Of a stretch of DNA of 64,000 bases, positions 8,353-16,055 are shown piece after piece. The notes beneath the pieces are model-generated. The model did no database searches. It was not told where the DNA came from and saw only the letters and a list, made by a program, of their open reading frames with translations. The position numbers and the translations under genes are program-made. Origin of the DNA: Clostridiales bacterium (GTDB lineage: Bacteria; Bacillota; Clostridia; Peptostreptococcales; Anaerovoracaceae); NCBI GenBank assembly GCA_009911365.1, contig QXXF01000008.1, positions 1-64,000 of the forward strand. The letters run 5' to 3'. Every line of letters starts with the position of its first letter. Positions within the stretch are counted from its first letter, which is position 1.

Positions 8353-9699
8353 CTAGCCTCGTGATTTTTTTGCGCCAACACCTATATAGGTCACTGCGTT
8401 TCGTTCCTCTACTGACAAGCTTCCATCCCTATTAGTGTCATAAGTCTCAACACATGCTCTGAAATTTTCATCTGGGAAGTTCAGTGCGTCAATTATTACT
8501 TCCTTGGGATTCTCAACTGGTTTGTTTTTTTCCTTGACCATGACGGTGATTTTTTTCACGGCTTCCTGGTATTCATCGGTGGCTGCGGCGGTGATGGTGA
8601 TAACCGCTGTCCCCGCGCTATGGACGGTCACAGTTCCATCATTTGACACGGTGGCCACGCTTTCATTGTTCGAGCCATAGGTCAGTTTCGTCTTGGCACT
8701 GGCATTCAGCTGGAAAGGCGCATCGCCCTCGGTTTTGGTGAAGGAATCCGCGGCGGCGATGGTTTGCGTCTTTTTTACGGCCGCCGTCACCTGCACTGGC
8801 ACGGTCACGCTTCTTTCTCTGTCCAGCGTCACGCTGGTGGTCAGGTTCGTTGTCCCCGCTTTGCCGCCCGCCAGCTTGCCGCCAGAAACGCTGGCGTATT
8901 GAGAATCCGCCAGCCTCCAAGTGTATGGTGCTTCCACGGGGACAAGTCCACCCGGCCATGTTTCCGCCAACTGGATTTTCGCATCTAGCTGCGGAAGTTC
9001 CGTTGCGCCGCCGCTGGCCACAGTCAGTTTCTGCGGACTTGCCGTGACCGCAGCGCTGGTGATTTTGCTTTGCGCGACTTCCACGTTCACGTTCTCCACG
9101 GAATCATCCGCAGCGGTCTGCGCTGTGCCGCTGGCCGGGCTGCCGAATTCCTGCACCCAGAAATGTGTTCCATTATAATACACGTGCCCGATCCCCACAG
9201 CGGTGAATTTTTCTGCCAGCATGTTCCGGCGATGCCCCTGCCCGCTATATGGTTCATCCGTTTCCTGCCAGGACGTGAACACCTCGCTGGCACTGGTTTG
9301 GCCAGCGGCGATGTTTTCACCTTTGGCGTTCGGGCTCAAACCTTGCTCCGCATAAGCGGTGAAGCATTCTTCGCCGTTTGGCCGCTCGTGTTCAAAGCCC
9401 AAGGCGATTTCCGCCGCACGCTGCATGGCGACTTTTTCCAAGCCGTAATCATAGGTCAGGTTCTTTAAATCCTTGTACTGGACTTTGTTGCTGTCAGTCT
9501 TGTCCCAGGCCCACGCTTCATTGCCAGTTCGGAAACTGTTGATCATGCTCAGCATGGTCCGAGCTTCCGTCTGCCCGTACTGGGCAGTGATGCTCACTTG
9601 AATCTTGCCATCTGCGGCGAAGGTCATATTGCCGGTCATGGCAAACGCTAGGATCAGCATCATGATAAAGAGCGCTTTACGTTTTAACATTGCTTTCAT
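8353..9699 (-). CDS. Secreted CAP-domain (SCP/PR1) protein with Ig-like domains, N-terminal part of a split gene
   Basis: The start at 9699 (MKAMLKRK) is chosen because GAGGAGGG lies 8 nt upstream; the frame is open to 9747 but without such a site. The 448-residue product has a signal peptide ending FAADG. A CAP domain follows (residues about 40-185) with the conserved HxRPNG, GENIA, GHRRNML and VQEFG motifs. Two Ig-like domains come next (about 215-300 and 310-390), then NFPDENFR...DTNRDGSLS, an EF-hand-like segment that usually precedes LRRs. The frame closes three codons after an A7 run, while LRR sequence resumes in the -1 frame. A near paralogue lies at 12307-13869. CAP proteins are extracellular; their role in commensal Clostridia is unknown. 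Confidence 0.85.
   Translation of the reverse strand: MKAMLKRKALFIMMLILAFAMTGNMTFAADGKIQVSITAQYGQTEARTMLSMINSFRTGNEAWAWDKTDSNKVQYKDLKNLTYDYGLEKVAMQRAAEIALGFEHERPNGEECFTAYAEQGLSPNAKGENIAAGQTSASEVFTSWQETDEPYSGQGHRRNMLAEKFTAVGIGHVYYNGTHFWVQEFGSPASGTAQTAADDSVENVNVEVAQSKITSAAVTASPQKLTVASGGATELPQLDAKIQLAETWPGGLVPVEAPYTWRLADSQYASVSGGKLAGGKAGTTNLTTSVTLDRERSVTVPVQVTAAVKKTQTIAAADSFTKTEGDAPFQLNASAKTKLTYGSNNESVATVSNDGTVTVHSAGTAVITITAAATDEYQEAVKKITVMVKEKNKPVENPKEVIIDALNFPDENFRACVETYDTNRDGSLSVEERNAVTYIGVGAKKSRG
8365..8371 (-). other. A7 slippery site at the CAP/LRR frame junction
   Basis: On the minus strand the upstream frame reads GCA AAA AAA TCA CGA GGC TAG. The heptamer A AAA AAA is in the phase required for -1 tandem slippage, and a -1 step gives AAA AAA ATC ACG AGG CTA GAT, entering the downstream LRR frame directly. 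Alternatives are slipped-strand phase variation of the homopolymer, a fixed mutation, or a base-calling error in the run. Confidence 0.6.
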
Positions 9700-9852
9700 G
9701 GAAAATTCCCTCCTCAACCATTTCCTGTGGTTTCCATTTCCTTGCAATAGAAAATGATGCCTTTTATTTGTTTACAGCACAAAAAAGGGCAGATTTACCC
9801 CCTGTTTAAAACCTGGCAGGTTCATTTCCCCTTGCGCTCTAATCCTCTCATA

Positions 9853-9901
9853 ACCGTTTATCGTTGATATCATTATATACCGTATACAGTTATGGTTTCA
9901 A
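9853..9901 (-). promoter_or_regulatory. Operator-bearing promoter, copy 2 (CAP gene 1)
   Basis: On the minus strand TTGAAA (9896-9901) and TATAAT (9872-9877) are 18 nt apart. ACCGTATACAGT (9879-9890) fills the spacer, and a second site ACCGTTTATCGT (9853-9864) has its centre 26 bp downstream, at the expected transcription start. Transcription would run into the CAP gene starting at 9699. The leader also shares ACAAAAAAGGGCA and nearby blocks with the 24.7-kb copy. Confidence 0.7.
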
Positions 9902-9946
9902 GAAAAACATGGAAATTATTCATTTAGAATCTCGGTGCAGGTCGCA

Positions 9947-10082
9947 TGTCGAAAATTAAGTTTCCTTGCCTCTCTCCTTTTGTGGCACAATAGCAATAAG
10001 ACGAAAAACACAGTCACAGGCAAGACGGCCGCAGCCTGGCGGCCCGCAATATGTCTGTGAAAACAGCGGAAAGGGGGAACCC
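9947..10082 (+). promoter_or_regulatory. Promoter and leader of the first ATPase-like gene
   Basis: The sequence from ATGTCGAAAATTAAG to the start codon is repeated almost unchanged at 13979-14113 and in degraded form at 874-1004. The -10-like hexamer is CACAAT (9986-9991) here and TACAAT in the other two copies, so this promoter may be weaker. A purine-rich GGAAAGGGGGAA precedes the ATG at 10083. Confidence 0.5.
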
Positions 10083-11859
10083 ATGGGAGAAAGAGATAGG
10101 AAAAAGACCATCGGCATCGGATATCAAGATTTCGAACGGATCCGAACGGGAGAGATTTTTTACATCGACAAGACAGATTTCATCCGGCAGTGGTGGGAAG
10201 CAAAGGATCAGGTGACCGCTGATCACCCGCCCCAGGCGATTCGGAAAGACCCTGAACATGACCACCCTGGAGAAATTCTTTTCCATGGATTATGCGGGAA
10301 GGGGCGATTTGTTCCAGGGGCTTTCTATCTGGGAAGACGAAACATACCGGAAGCTGCAGGGGACGTATCCGGTGATCTTTCTCAGCTTCGCGAACGTGAA
10401 GGCCAGAAACTACGATCAGATGCGAGAGCGGATCTGTCAAGTCATGACAGACCTTTATGAGGATCACCGTTACCTGCTGGAAGGCGATTCCCTGTCCGAT
10501 GGCGAACGTGGTTATTTTCTCAGCGTTTCGGACAATATGGACGAAAGCAGAGCGATCATTGCCCTTCATCGATTGTCCAAGTTCATGCGGAACCATCACG
10601 GAAAAAACGTCATCATTCTGCTGGACGAATACGACACGCCCATGCAGCAGGCTTATATAAACGGCTATTGGGACGACATGGCGACCTTTATACGCGGGCT
10701 GTTTAAATCCACGTTTAAAACGAACCCGTATCTGGAAAGGGCCATGATGACGGGTATCACCCGGGTGAGCCGGGAATCCATCTTTTCCGGTATGAACAAC
10801 CTGGAAGTGGTCACCACCACCTCCCACAAGTATGAAGACTGCTTTGGTTTCACAGAGGTGGAAGTCTTCACCGCGCTGGAGGAACAGGGGCTTTCGGACA
10901 GGAAAGACGAGGTAAAAGCCTGGTACGACGGGTTCACCTTCGGGAACAAGACCGATATCTACAATCCCTGGTCCATCACGCATTTTTTGGACAAAAAGAA
11001 AACTGAGGATTACTGGGCCAATTCCAGCTCCAACGACCTGGCGGTCAAATTGATCCGGGAAGGCAGCAAAGCGGTCAAATTGAAATTTCAACGGCTGCTG
11101 GAGGGCGAAACCATCGTGACGACTCTGGACGAACAGATTGTATACGGGGAGCTAGACGAAGACGAAACGGGCATTTGGAGCTTGCTTTTGGCCAGCGGGT
11201 ATCTGAAAGTAGTTCGCTGGGAAGAACACGTTGGAGATGGGGATGATTTAAGCGATGCCCTGTACGAGCTGGCCCTGACTAACCTGGAGGTACGGCGCAC
11301 GTTCCGTTCCATGGTGCGGCGGTGGTTCCAAAAAAGCGCTGCCAATTACAATGATTTTATCAAAGCCCTGCTTTGCGGTGACTTGAAGGCCATGAACGCC
11401 TATATGAACGATGTGGCCTTAACGACTTTCAGCTATTTCGACACAGGAAAAAAACCGTCAAGGTTAGAACCGGAACGCTTTCACGCTGTGGAAGCGATCA
11501 CTAAGAATTTGGATGGGCCAAATTCAAGTGCCTGCTTCTATCACGGCTTTGTCTTAGGCTTGATGGTGGAGCTTTCCGGCAGATACGCTCTGACTTCCAA
11601 CCGGGAAAGCGGGTTCGGAAGGTATGACGTGATGTTAGAGCCGCTGCGTGCGGAAGATGACGCTATGATCATGGAATTCAAAGTGCGTGATCCAGAAGAT
11701 GAAAAAACTTTGGAAGAAACAGCCGCCACGGCGCTGGCGCAGATTGAAGAAAAGAAATACGCCGCTGCGCTGGAGGCCAAAGGCGTTTCTGCGAATCGAA
11801 TCCGTAAGTATGGCTTCGCCTTCCAGGGACGGGAAGTGTTAATCGCAGGCGGGTGGTAA
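10083..11859 (+). pseudogene. Frameshifted AAA-ATPase-like / PD-(D/E)XK family gene (copy 1)
   Basis: The 5' part encodes MGERDRKKTIGIGYQDFE..., matching the intact copy at 14114. At about 10215 an extra C turns GTGACGCTGATC into GTGACCGCTGATC, shifting the frame just before the RPRRFGKT nucleotide-binding loop. The rest of the protein continues in another frame and is open from the ATG at 10258 to 11859 (533 codons), with LLDEYDTPMQ and the C-terminal RYDV...MEFKV nuclease-like motif. Relative to copy 2 it also has about 19 extra residues (near 11478-11534) just before the YHGFVLGL segment. If expressed, the downstream fragment would lack the P-loop. A sequencing error at the C is possible but the copy differs elsewhere too. 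Confidence 0.75.
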
Positions 11860-11905
11860 AGCGTTGGAATAAAGCGCAAAGGTTCTGTCTATCTTTATCT
11901 CTATT

Positions 11906-11942
11906 CTGTATCTGTATCTGTATCTGTATCTGTATCTGTATC
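11906..11942. repeat. CTGTAT hexanucleotide tandem repeat
   Basis: Six perfect CTGTAT units plus one base lie in the 447-bp gap between the ATPase-like pseudogene and the second CAP gene. It is non-coding and about 50 bp past the stop codon, so length changes would not affect a protein. Confidence 0.9.
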
Positions 11943-11946
11943 GCAT

Positions 11947-11986
11947 TTTACCGCCAAATGCTAAAAAATTTTGATTTGGCGGTAAA
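11947..11986. repeat. TTACCGCC stem-loop repeat, copy 2
   Basis: TTTACCGCCAAAT (11947-11959) and ATTTGGCGGTAAA (11974-11986) form a perfect 13-bp inverted repeat. It belongs to the same family as the elements at 541, 12114 and 15857. Confidence 0.6.
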
Positions 11987-12113
11987 TCTTCACCCATTCT
12001 TCACTTTTTGGATGGAAAATCGTCCATAAAATTCCAATTTCATTTCCACAAATGTTATTTTGTTGATTTTAATTCTAATTATTTTTATTTTATGTTTTTA
12101 AATGGAAAATAAA

Positions 12114-12151
12114 TTACCGCCAAAATCTTAAAAACCGAATTTTGGCGGTAA
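12114..12151. repeat. TTACCGCC stem-loop repeat, copy 3
   Basis: TTACCGCCAAAAT (12114-12126) and ATTTTGGCGGTAA (12139-12151) are perfectly inverted. The following AAAGCAATGATGACGATG is also found after the copy at 15857-15896, so the repeated unit extends past the hairpin. Confidence 0.6.
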
Positions 12152-12244
12152 AAGCAATGATGACGATGTTGAGATGAGGATGAATGAAGATGAAGAGTCA
12201 TGCGCATTTTCGTTTCGCATGGCTCTTCCCTGCGTTTGAATAAG

Positions 12245-12280
12245 AATTCCCTGCAAACAACAGGCTGCCCGCAGGGAATT
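12245..12280. terminator. Probable bidirectional terminator between converging genes
   Basis: AATTCCCTGC (12245-12254) pairs with GCAGGGAATT (12271-12280), followed by GTGTTTTTTG on the plus strand. It lies between the plus-strand ATPase-like pseudogene and the converging CAP gene, like the element at 15996-16038. Confidence 0.6.
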
Positions 12281-12306
12281 GTGTTTTTTGCTTTCGCCTT
12301 CTTGGC

Positions 12307-13869
12307 CTATCTGATTTTCACCTTCTTCACCTTGCTATAGGCTCCGTAAACCTTTGTTTTTCCTATCTGCTTGTACCCTCTGACTTTGGCGAAGTAGGTC
12401 TTTCCTCGTTTCAGCTTGGTGAAGGTTTTCGTGACTGTCTTGTTTTTCTTGATGACGGCTGTCTTTTTGTTCTTTTTAAAGTTCTTGTCTGTGGCGATCA
12501 TAGCCTGGTAGCCACTGGCTTTCGCATCTTTTTTCCAAGTTAATTTCAATGCGCCCTTCTTTGGGGATGAAATCCTTTTCACAGTCGCTGTCTTCGGCTT
12601 TTGTGACTTGGCGGTAGCAGCCGTTGATTTTGTGTTCGTTTTATCAGGTTTTCCAGATGTTTCCGGATTGGTCGATGTACCAGTCTTGTCTGTCACGGGA
12701 GCAGCCGGCTGCTTTTTCTCGTTGACCGTGATCGTGACTTCTTTGAGCGCTTGCTCATATCCTTCCGCGGCGGCAGCCGTGATGGTGATCGTCGCTGTTC
12801 CCACACCTTTGAGCGTGACAGTTCCATCGCTTGCCACAGTCGCGACGCTTTCATTATTGGATCTGTAGGTTAGCGCTGTTTCCGCGTTGGCATTGAGCGG
12901 GAAAGGCCCGTCTCCTTCTGTTTTTGTAAAGGAATCCGCAACAATGATCGTTTGAGGAATCAGTGTTATCCGAACCGGCACGGTCACCGTTTTCTCGCTA
13001 TCCAAAGTCACGTTCGCAGTAAGCGTAGTTGTCCCCAGCTTGTTTCCAGTCAGCGTTCCATTGGACACGCTGGCATATTGAGAGTCTGTCAGTTCCCAAG
13101 CATACGGAACTTCCACTGGAATTGGGATCCCTCCAGCCAACTGAATCGCCGCATCCAACCGCGGCAGCTCCACTGCGCTGCCGCAGACCACATTTAACGC
13201 TTGCGGATTCGCTTTGGCTGTCGCTTTGGTAATTTTACTCTGCAATACTTCCACTTGCACTGTTTTTGTGGAATCATCGGCAGCTATTGAGACTGTGGTG
13301 CTGGCTGGGTTCCCGAACTCCTGCACCCAGTAATGGATTCCATTGCATACCACATGGCCGATGCCGACCGCAGTGCAATTTTGTGAAAGCATGTTCCGGC
13401 GGTGTCCCTGGCCGTCATAGTCTTCATTTGTTTCCTGCCAGGATTCGAATGCCGCGGCAGTGCTTGCCTGACCAGCTGCGATGTTTTCTGCTTTGGCGTT
13501 CGAGCTCACGCCTTGCTCCGTATAAGCGGAAAAACAATCCGTGCCGTTAGGCCTTGTGTGGGCAAATTCTAGGGCGATTTCCACTGCCCGCTGCATGGCG
13601 ACCTTTTCCAGGCCATAGTCATAGGTCAGCGGTTCTAAATTGGAGTATGGTACTTTTTGCGTATTCGTTTCGTTCCAGGCCCATGCGTCTGAACCTGCTC
13701 GAAAGTCGTTCATCATCTTCAGCATAGTCCGAGCTTCCGTCTGTCCGTACTGCGCTTTTACCCCCACTGGGATTTTTCCATCTGCGGCAAAGGATACGCC
13801 GCAGGTCATGGCAAACGCCAGAATCATCAGCATAATAAAGCGCACTTTGCGTTTTAAAGATGTTTTCAT
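12307..13869 (-). CDS. Secreted CAP-domain protein with Ig-like and Fn3-like domains (copy 2)
   Basis: The start at 13869 (MKTSLKRK) is preceded by AGGAGG 9 nt upstream, better than the earlier in-frame ATG at 13887. The 520-residue product has a signal peptide ending SFAADG. A CAP domain (about 38-185) carries TRPNG, AENIAAGQ, GHRRNML and VQEFG; the GENIA glycine is replaced by Ala here. Two Ig-like domains follow (about 210-380), then a Thr/Ser/Lys linker and the shared basic Fn3-like domain (about 430-520). It matches the CAP gene at 8353-9699 along its first 400 residues, but it ends in the Fn3 domain and has no LRR or DUF6273 part. It is divergent from the intact ATPase-like gene, as copy 1 is from its broken one. 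Confidence 0.85.
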   Translation of the reverse strand: MKTSLKRKVRFIMLMILAFAMTCGVSFAADGKIPVGVKAQYGQTEARTMLKMMNDFRAGSDAWAWNETNTQKVPYSNLEPLTYDYGLEKVAMQRAVEIALEFAHTRPNGTDCFSAYTEQGVSSNAKAENIAAGQASTAAAFESWQETNEDYDGQGHRRNMLSQNCTAVGIGHVVCNGIHYWVQEFGNPASTTVSIAADDSTKTVQVEVLQSKITKATAKANPQALNVVCGSAVELPRLDAAIQLAGGIPIPVEVPYAWELTDSQYASVSNGTLTGNKLGTTTLTANVTLDSEKTVTVPVRITLIPQTIIVADSFTKTEGDGPFPLNANAETALTYRSNNESVATVASDGTVTLKGVGTATITITAAAAEGYEQALKEVTITVNEKKQPAAPVTDKTGTSTNPETSGKPDKTNTKSTAATAKSQKPKTATVKRISSPKKGALKLTWKKDAKASGYQAMIATDKNFKKNKKTAVIKKNKTVTKTFTKLKRGKTYFAKVRGYKQIGKTKVYGAYSKVKKVKIR

Positions 13870-13904
13870 GAAATGTTTCCTCCTCATTTGTTATCTACGA
13901 CACC

Positions 13905-13934
13905 ATTATATACCGTATACGGTTATGGTTTCAA
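13905..13934 (-). promoter_or_regulatory. Operator-bearing promoter, copy 3 (CAP gene 2)
   Basis: On the minus strand TTGAAA (13929-13934) and TATAAT (13905-13910) are 18 nt apart, with the perfect palindrome ACCGTATACGGT (13912-13923) in the spacer. The start codon at 13869 is only about 29 nt from the predicted start of transcription. The second site seen in the other copies is not recognisable here; that position overlaps the ribosome-binding region. Confidence 0.7.
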
Positions 13935-13978
13935 GAAAAACATGGAAATTGTTCCAGGGGGAATCTTGGTGCAGGTCG

Positions 13979-14113
13979 AATGTCGAAAATTAAGTTTCCT
14001 TGCCTCTCTCCTTTTGTGGTACAATAGCAATAAGACGAAAAACTCGGCTGCGGGCAAGAGGGGGCCCGCAGCCTGGGAGATTTCTGTGACAATGGCGGGA
14101 AGGAGCGAAAACC
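13979..14113 (+). promoter_or_regulatory. Promoter and leader of the second ATPase-like gene
   Basis: The leader matches the one at 9947-10082, with a TACAAT -10-like hexamer at 14020-14025 and no strong -35. AGGAGCGAAAACC precedes the ATG at 14114 and gives a good ribosome-binding site. Confidence 0.5.
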
Positions 14114-15832
14114 ATGGGAGAAAGAGATAGGAAAAAGACCATCGGCATCGGATATCAAGATTTCGAGCTGGTACGAACGGAGGAGATTTTTTACATCGAC
14201 AAAACGGATTTCATCCGGCAGTGGTGGGAGACCAAGGATCAAGTGACGCTGATCACCCGCCCCAGGCGATTCGGAAAGACGCTGAACATGAGTACCCTGG
14301 AAAAATTCTTTTCCACGGACTATGCGGGAAGGGGCGATTTATTCCAAGGACTCTCCATCTGGGAAGACGAAAAATTCAGGGAACTGCAGGGGACGTATCC
14401 GGTGATTTTTCTCAGTTTCGCAGATATCAAGGAACGCTCCTTTTCCCAGGCCCGGGAAGGAATCTGCCGGATCATCCGGCGACTATATAAAAAGTTCGAC
14501 TTTTTGCTGGAAAGCGATCTGCTCAGCAACGCAGAAAAGAATGAATTTCGCAACGTGTCCGTCCACATGGGAGATAATGAAGCGGCCTTCTCTCTGCGAG
14601 CATTGTCGGATTATCTATCCCGCTTCCATAGGAAAAAGGCCATCGTTTTGCTGGACGAATACGACACACCCATGCAGGCGGCCTATGTGAACGGTTATTG
14701 GGATGACCTTGCGGAGTTCACCAGGAACCTGTTCAGCACCACCTTCAAGACTAATCCCTATTTAAAACGAGCCCTCATGACGGGCGTCACCAGAGTGAGC
14801 AGGGAATCCATCTTTTCCGGCCTCAACAACCTGGAAGTGGTCACCACCACTTCTGACAAATATGCGGACTGTTTCGGTTTCACGGAGGAGGAAGTCTTCG
14901 CCGCACTGGAGGAACAGGGGCTTTCCGACAGAAAAGACGAGGTCAAAGCCTGGTACGATGGGTTCACCTTCGGAAACAAAACGGACATTTACAACCCTTG
15001 GTCCATCACGCATTACTTGGACAAAAAAGAAGCGGAAGATTACTGGGCCAATTCCAGTTCCAACGACCTGGCGGACAAATTGATCCGGGAAGGCGGCGAA
15101 GAGGTCAAGCGGGACTTCGAGTCCCTGCTTTGCGGAGGATCCATCGTCACCGTCATCGACGAGCAGATCGTGTATGACAGATTGGACGTGAGCGATGAGG
15201 CCGTCTGGAGCCTGCTTTTGGCCAGCGGGTATTTGAAGGTGGTTCAAAAAGAACCGCTCCATGAAAGGGAGAACGACCTGGACGGTCCAAGGTACGAACT
15301 GGCGCTGACCAACAAAGAAGTGCGCCGCATGTTCCGTTCCATGGTGCGGGATTGGTTCCGAAACGGCGGAGCCAAGTATAACGATTTCATCAAAGCGCTG
15401 CTTTGCGATGACTTGGAAGCCATGAACGAATACATGAACGACGTGGCCCTGGTCACTTTCAGCAGCTTCGACACGGGGAAAAAAGCGTCAAAATCAGAAC
15501 CAGAAAGATTTTACCACGGTTTCGTCCTAGGCTTGATGGTGGAGCTTTCCGGCAGGTACGCCCTGACCTCCAACCGGGAAAGCGGGTTCGGCCGATATGA
15601 CGTGATGCTGGAGCCGCTGAAGCCGGAGGACGATGCCATCATCATGGAATTCAAAGTCTTCCAACCCAAGAAAGAAAAAGACCTGGAAGAAACGACTGCC
15701 GCTGCCTTGGCGCAGATCGAGGAAAGAAAATATGCCGCCACATTGGAAGCTAAAGGTGTTCTAACAGAGAAAATCCGTAAGTACGGTTTCGCCTTCCAGG
15801 GGCGGGAAGTGTTGATCGCAGGCGGGCGGTAA
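14114..15832 (+). CDS. AAA-ATPase-like / PD-(D/E)XK nuclease superfamily protein (copy 2, intact)
   Basis: The 572-residue protein has the layout of the AAA-ATPase_like (PF09820) plus PDDEXK_9 (PF08011) family. It starts with the IGIGYQDFE...FYIDKT segment, then the nucleotide-binding loop RPRRFGKT (residues about 49-56) and a Walker B-like VLLDEYDTPMQ. A C-terminal restriction-like fold contains GRYDVMLEP and IIMEFKV, which supply the D...ExK residues. These proteins are common and multicopy in gut and oral anaerobes; a role in DNA processing or mobile-element biology is suspected but unproven. It is divergent from the CAP gene at 12307-13869 and duplicated at 10083-11859, where the reading frame is broken. 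Confidence 0.85.
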   Translation: MGERDRKKTIGIGYQDFELVRTEEIFYIDKTDFIRQWWETKDQVTLITRPRRFGKTLNMSTLEKFFSTDYAGRGDLFQGLSIWEDEKFRELQGTYPVIFLSFADIKERSFSQAREGICRIIRRLYKKFDFLLESDLLSNAEKNEFRNVSVHMGDNEAAFSLRALSDYLSRFHRKKAIVLLDEYDTPMQAAYVNGYWDDLAEFTRNLFSTTFKTNPYLKRALMTGVTRVSRESIFSGLNNLEVVTTTSDKYADCFGFTEEEVFAALEEQGLSDRKDEVKAWYDGFTFGNKTDIYNPWSITHYLDKKEAEDYWANSSSNDLADKLIREGGEEVKRDFESLLCGGSIVTVIDEQIVYDRLDVSDEAVWSLLLASGYLKVVQKEPLHERENDLDGPRYELALTNKEVRRMFRSMVRDWFRNGGAKYNDFIKALLCDDLEAMNEYMNDVALVTFSSFDTGKKASKSEPERFYHGFVLGLMVELSGRYALTSNRESGFGRYDVMLEPLKPEDDAIIMEFKVFQPKKEKDLEETTAAALAQIEERKYAATLEAKGVLTEKIRKYGFAFQGREVLIAGGR

Positions 15833-15856
15833 AGCTCTCTCCTATCCGTAGCGCAT

Positions 15857-15896
15857 TTTACCGCCAAACACTCGGAAAATTTGATTTGGCGGTAAA
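15857..15896. repeat. TTACCGCC stem-loop repeat, copy 4
   Basis: TTTACCGCCAAA (15857-15868) and TTTGGCGGTAAA (15885-15896) form a perfect inverted repeat 20 nt after the ATPase-like stop codon. The sequence that follows, AAGCAATGATGACGATGATG, repeats that after copy 3. Confidence 0.6.
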
Positions 15897-15995
15897 AGCA
15901 ATGATGACGATGATGATACAGAGATGAGGGTGAATGAAGATCCATGCGAAAACGCATGTCGCTCTTTCCTGCGTTTCATCAAGAATTCACTAAGA

Positions 15996-16038
15996 ATTCC
16001 CTGCGAGCAACAGACTGCCCGCAGGGAATCCTTTTTTT
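15996..16038 (+). terminator. Rho-independent terminator after the ATPase-like gene
   Basis: ATTCCCTGC (15996-16004) pairs with GCAGGGAAT (16021-16029) and is followed by CCTTTTTTT. It could also serve the converging DUF6273 gene remnant that ends at 16056. Confidence 0.75.
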
Positions 16039-16055
16039 GCTTTCGCCTTCTTCAC

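Noticed and set aside
10180-11091. 303-codon minus-strand open frame
   Set aside because: It is the shadow of the ATPase-like gene on the other strand; a similar shadow exists in the intact copy.
11906-11942. CTGTAT repeat as a phase-variation switch
   Set aside because: It lies after the stop codon of a broken gene and far from any promoter, so a role in switching is not supported.
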